Shown here: one piece after another, positions 61,066 through 64,000 of the stretch
Layout: each line of letters opens with the position of its first letter
Numbering within the stretch: the stretch's first letter is position 1
NCBI GenBank assembly: GCA_015055965.1
Contig: SVHG01000001.1
Coordinates: forward strand, 1-64,000
Source: Clostridiales bacterium
Lineage (GTDB): Bacteria > Bacillota > Clostridia > Christensenellales > Borkfalkiaceae
DNA length: 64,000 nucleotides
Reading direction: 5' to 3'
The notes under the pieces: generated by a model
The model's database searches: none
What the model was told of the DNA's origin: nothing
Seen by the model: only the letters and a program-made list of their open reading frames with translations
Made by a program: the position numbers and the translations under genes

Positions 61066-62997
61066 TTATACAATACGCTTAAACCACTTTTCTATTTCCG
61101 TTTTAGTAATTTTAACCGCTATAGGTCTGCCGTGCGGGCAACGTAAGCCTAAGTCGCCGTTTAGCTTTGCCATAAGCGCGTCTATATCTGCAGGGGTAAG
61201 CTTATCGCCTGCCTTAATTGCATGCTTACAAGCCTTTTGCATAAGCTTTTCCTTTAAAATTAGGGGTATGCTTTCCCTTTTGAATTGATTATCAAATAAA
61301 ATATCATCAAAGAACTCTTTTAGGTTTATATCCGCAAGCAAGCAGGGAACGGCACTTACCTTAAAGCTATCGTCACAAACGTTAACGATATCAAAGCCCA
61401 TTTGGCGGAAATATTCAAAACGGTTATAGACGCTTAAAAAGTCATCCCCACTGGCAGAGAAGGTGTAAGGAATTAAAAGGGGCTGTGATAGGTTCGCATC
61501 CTTACCCGCTCTTTCACACAGCTCGTCGTATAAAAGTCTTTCGTGAGCGGCGTGCTGGTCAATTAAATAAAGCTCGCTTCCGCGTTCAAAAATCAAATAG
61601 GTAGAAAATGCCTGACCTACGTATTGCATAGTGGGCTCTACCTCTATGGCTTCTTGCTTAAACTGAAGCTCCTTTAACTGCTTTTCGCGCTCTAATTTTT
61701 CTATATATTTTTTATTTTCTGCAAATATATCAATTCCGTCTGCCCTATTTTGCTCTATTTCTGCAATATATCCGCTATCCTCAAAGGTAACGCTTTCCTT
61801 TGAGCTATTCGCGTAAGAGAAACCGCCCTTACTATGATTAAACTCAAATGAAGAAGAGCTTTTTACTCCGCTTGCTTCAGGGAAAGGAACTTCCGCAGCA
61901 CTAGCGGTATCGCTTTCTACGGTTGGTAATACTTCCGCTTTTACAGGCTGACTGGCTTCCACGGTAGAAAATAGCTGACCGCCGTCCTCCTTGATTATTT
62001 CTAATGCGGACGAAGTACCGTCTAACACCTTAGAAACGGTGGAATATACGGCCGAATATACTATTTGGTTATTAGAAAATCTAACCTCTGACTTTCTGGG
62101 ATGAACGTTTACGTCTACCGCTTCGCCGGGGATTTCCAAATTGATTACGTAGAAGGGATATTGCCTTTTCATTAGATATCCGCCGTAAGCATTTGCAACC
62201 GCAGAGCTTACCGTGCTATCCACTACGAATCTGCCGTTTACTATTAGCGTTTGGAATGCGCGAGTAGGCTTGGTAAAGCTTAGCTTACCAACGAATCCGC
62301 TTACCTTAATTCCATTCTTAACCCCTTCTATCATAAAGCAGTTTTCAAGCGTTTTTGCGCCGTAAATACAGCTTATACATTCCTTTAAACCGCCACCGTA
62401 GGTTTCTAATACGGTGTTGCCTTCAGAAATAAGAGTAAAGGAAATTTCAGGGCGAGAAAGGGCTGCTTTGGTTACTACCGATACAACCTCCCCCTCTTCT
62501 GCCTTTACCGTTTTCAAGAATTTTTCCCTTGCAGGGGTATTATAAAATAATTCGGTTACGGTTACGGTCGTACCGTTTAAGGTAGGATATTCGTAAACCT
62601 CAGACAAATCGCCACCGATGCAGTTGATTGCGTGCCCGATTTCTTCCCCGGACGTTTTGGAAGCTATAGTTGCCTTACTTACAGCGCCTATGCTTGCCAA
62701 AGCTTCGCCACGGAAGCCTAAAGTTAAAATATTATCTAAATCCTCTGCGCGAAGAATTTTGCTGGTTGCGTGCGGTAAAAAGGCTTTAACCAGCTCTTCC
62801 TTTTCTATTCCCGAGCCGTTATCGCGCACGCTGATAGAGCTCATACCGCCCCTTTCTATGCTAACGATAATTTCCGTTGCGCCGGAGTCCACGCTGTTTT
62901 CAACAAGCTCTTTAATAACCGAAGCCGGTCTTTCTACAACTTCGCCTGCAGATATTCTGTTGTATACCTTTTTATCTAGTAAATTGATTACTGCCAT
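61066..62997 (-). CDS. mutL: DNA mismatch repair protein MutL
   Basis: 643 aa. GHKL ATPase motifs: E-L-V-E-N-S-V-D-S-G near 31-40, D-N-G-S-G-I near 58-63 and T-L-G-F-R-G-E-A-L near 90-98. The C-terminal domain has D-Q-H-A-A-H-E-R-L-L-Y-D-E near 478, the endonuclease motif of MutL from bacteria without MutH, and C-P-H-G-R-P near 624. It nicks the new strand at mismatches. It follows mutS by 5 bp. Confidence 0.96.
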   Translation of the reverse strand: MAVINLLDKKVYNRISAGEVVERPASVIKELVENSVDSGATEIIVSIERGGMSSISVRDNGSGIEKEELVKAFLPHATSKILRAEDLDNILTLGFRGEALASIGAVSKATIASKTSGEEIGHAINCIGGDLSEVYEYPTLNGTTVTVTELFYNTPAREKFLKTVKAEEGEVVSVVTKAALSRPEISFTLISEGNTVLETYGGGLKECISCIYGAKTLENCFMIEGVKNGIKVSGFVGKLSFTKPTRAFQTLIVNGRFVVDSTVSSAVANAYGGYLMKRQYPFYVINLEIPGEAVDVNVHPRKSEVRFSNNQIVYSAVYSTVSKVLDGTSSALEIIKEDGGQLFSTVEASQPVKAEVLPTVESDTASAAEVPFPEASGVKSSSSFEFNHSKGGFSYANSSKESVTFEDSGYIAEIEQNRADGIDIFAENKKYIEKLEREKQLKELQFKQEAIEVEPTMQYVGQAFSTYLIFERGSELYLIDQHAAHERLLYDELCERAGKDANLSQPLLIPYTFSASGDDFLSVYNRFEYFRQMGFDIVNVCDDSFKVSAVPCLLADINLKEFFDDILFDNQFKRESIPLILKEKLMQKACKHAIKAGDKLTPADIDALMAKLNGDLGLRCPHGRPIAVKITKTEIEKWFKRIV

Positions 62998-63002
62998 AAT
63001 TT

Positions 63003-64000
63003 TTATTTTTTAACCTTTTCCTTTAAGTCGAACAATATGGTCATTGCCTGAACGGGAGTTAAATTGTTAATATCTAAATCTGCGATTATGCGCTCGCATT
63101 CGCTTATTTGAATACTTTCTTTATCTTCTACGCATATTTCTTCCGCGTGCTTTTTAACGGTATCATTCTTTTCTAGGTTTTTAAGTATAACCTTTGCGCG
63201 CGCCGTTACTTCTTGGGGAACGCCTGCAAGAGAAGCTACCTCTATACCAAAGCTCTTGTTCGCGCTACCGCGCATAATACGGCGTAAGAACATTATACTG
63301 CCGTTTATTTCTTTAACGGTAATCTTGTAGTTTTTAACACCTTCTACAACCCCTTCAAGCTCTGAAAGCTCGTGATAGTGAGTTGCAAACAACGTTTTTG
63401 CCTTTAGCGAAGAGCAAATGTATTCTACTACCGCCCAAGCTATACCAAGCCCGTCGTAAGTGCTAGTACCACGACCAACCTCGTCTAAAATAATAAGGCT
63501 GTTGGGGGTTGCGCTTCTTAAAATAAGGGCAACCTCACTCATTTCTACCATAAAGGTACTTTGGTCGAATAATAAATTATCACTTGCACCAACTCTTGTA
63601 AACACCCTATCCGTAATGGGGATTACTGCAGATTTACAAGGCACGAAGCAACCAACGTGCGCCATAACCGTAATTAGAGCAACTTGGCGCATATACGTGC
63701 TCTTACCAGCCATATTGGGGCCGGTTATTATCATCATTGAGTTGTCGCCGTTATCTAGATAGGTGTCGTTTGCAATAAAGGTGTCACCAACAGTTTCTAC
63801 TACGGGATGACGACCGCTTACTATATCTAACGCGCTACCGCTTTCTACCATTTGCGGGCGACAATAGTTTTTCTTCTTTGCCACGTAAGCAAATGAACAG
63901 ATTAAATCTAAAACGGAAATACTCTTTGCTATTTGCTTTAAAATTTGCAATCTTTCAAGAAGGTACGCCTTTAATTTTTCAAACAGCTGAGTTTCTATTC
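63003..64000 (-). CDS. mutS: DNA mismatch repair protein MutS, C-terminal part
   Basis: Partial: about 332 C-terminal residues; the gene continues past 64000. G-P-N-M-A-G-K-S-T-Y-M-R-Q is the Walker A, followed by F-T-R-V-G-A-S-D, D-E-V-G-R-G-T-S-T-Y-D-G and T-H-Y-H-E-L, all in order. The tail after the helix-turn-helix region (K-K-H-A-E-E...) is short. Mismatch recognition partner of MutL. Confidence 0.96.
   Translation of the reverse strand, partial: IETQLFEKLKAYLLERLQILKQIAKSISVLDLICSFAYVAKKKNYCRPQMVESGSALDIVSGRHPVVETVGDTFIANDTYLDNGDNSMMIITGPNMAGKSTYMRQVALITVMAHVGCFVPCKSAVIPITDRVFTRVGASDNLLFDQSTFMVEMSEVALILRSATPNSLIILDEVGRGTSTYDGLGIAWAVVEYICSSLKAKTLFATHYHELSELEGVVEGVKNYKITVKEINGSIMFLRRIMRGSANKSFGIEVASLAGVPQEVTARAKVILKNLEKNDTVKKHAEEICVEDKESIQISECERIIADLDINNLTPVQAMTILFDLKEKVKK

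Overview
This window looks like a chromosomal segment of a low-GC Gram-positive bacterium of the class Clostridia, probably an uncultured gut-type lineage. The evidence is the gene content and order: mcsA-mcsB-clpC; tsaC-ywlE-rpiB-upp (the Bacillus ywl order); dnaB, a DnaD-like protein and a DnaI-type loader; long-form HPF; mutS-mutL beside a YnbB-like PLP enzyme; SipW-type signal peptidases. The lineage is inference; no rRNA is present.

Layout. (1) 1-9 kb: a minus-strand surface/matrix cluster with two SipW-type signal peptidases, three secreted proteins with TasA/camelysin-type leaders, one double-membrane-spanning relative and a membrane-anchored P/A/E-rich protein. It is broken up by REP-like intergenic repeats and a small GIY-YIG nuclease gene that is itself bordered by two arms of the repeat. 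(2) 9.3-31.2 kb: minus-strand housekeeping genes: pgi, a TIM-barrel isomerase, hpf, clpC-mcsB-mcsA, galU, upp, rpiB, ywlE, tsaC, dnaB, pepF, a DegV protein, lepB, a degenerate hydrolase and sbcCD. (3) 31.4-34.6 kb: a plus-strand dnaD-like/dnaI pair and a YhhN-like membrane protein. (4) 34.6-44.3 kb: a YczE-like membrane protein, a structured intergenic region with a hairpin array, a giant (~2180 aa) modular surface protein with a metallophosphoesterase domain, a divergent AraC regulator and a TraX-like protein. (5) 44.4-45.0 kb: a second hairpin array and a tRNA-Val/Gly/Cys operon. (6) 45.08-58.25 kb: an AT-rich integrated element. (7) 58.3-64 kb: an RluA-type pseudouridine synthase, a DEDDh exonuclease, the YnbB-like enzyme, mutL and the 3' part of mutS.

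The integrated element is the main discovery candidate. It resembles an inovirus (filamentous phage) prophage: a Zot/pI-like membrane ATPase, a pIII-like protein (signal peptide, ectodomain, C-terminal membrane anchor, basic tail), several small secreted or membrane proteins, and a 28-residue membrane peptide of minor-coat size. Replication appears to use a HUH endonuclease fused to an SF3-type ATPase, the architecture of CRESS-DNA Reps. Upstream of it lie a truncated HUH paralogue and a perfect 15-bp hairpin flanked by 9-bp iterons, which looks like a rolling-circle origin. The right part carries an RHH regulator, a zinc-ribbon PD-(D/E)XK nuclease, phage-type small genes, a probable type I toxin with an opposing promoter, and an IS30-family transposase without visible terminal repeats, possibly the element's own integrase. 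A 17-bp direct repeat flanks the whole region.

A second theme is repeats. A 16-28 nt motif (core CTATARGKCGATTAACGGC) occurs at about a dozen sites. Many lie at gene ends, two fill terminator loops, and copies inside mcsB and sbcC encode the same short peptide. In sbcC the copy sits at the coiled-coil apex, where the zinc hook is missing. Three hairpin arrays share a design of constant spacer plus stem sequences that differ from unit to unit.
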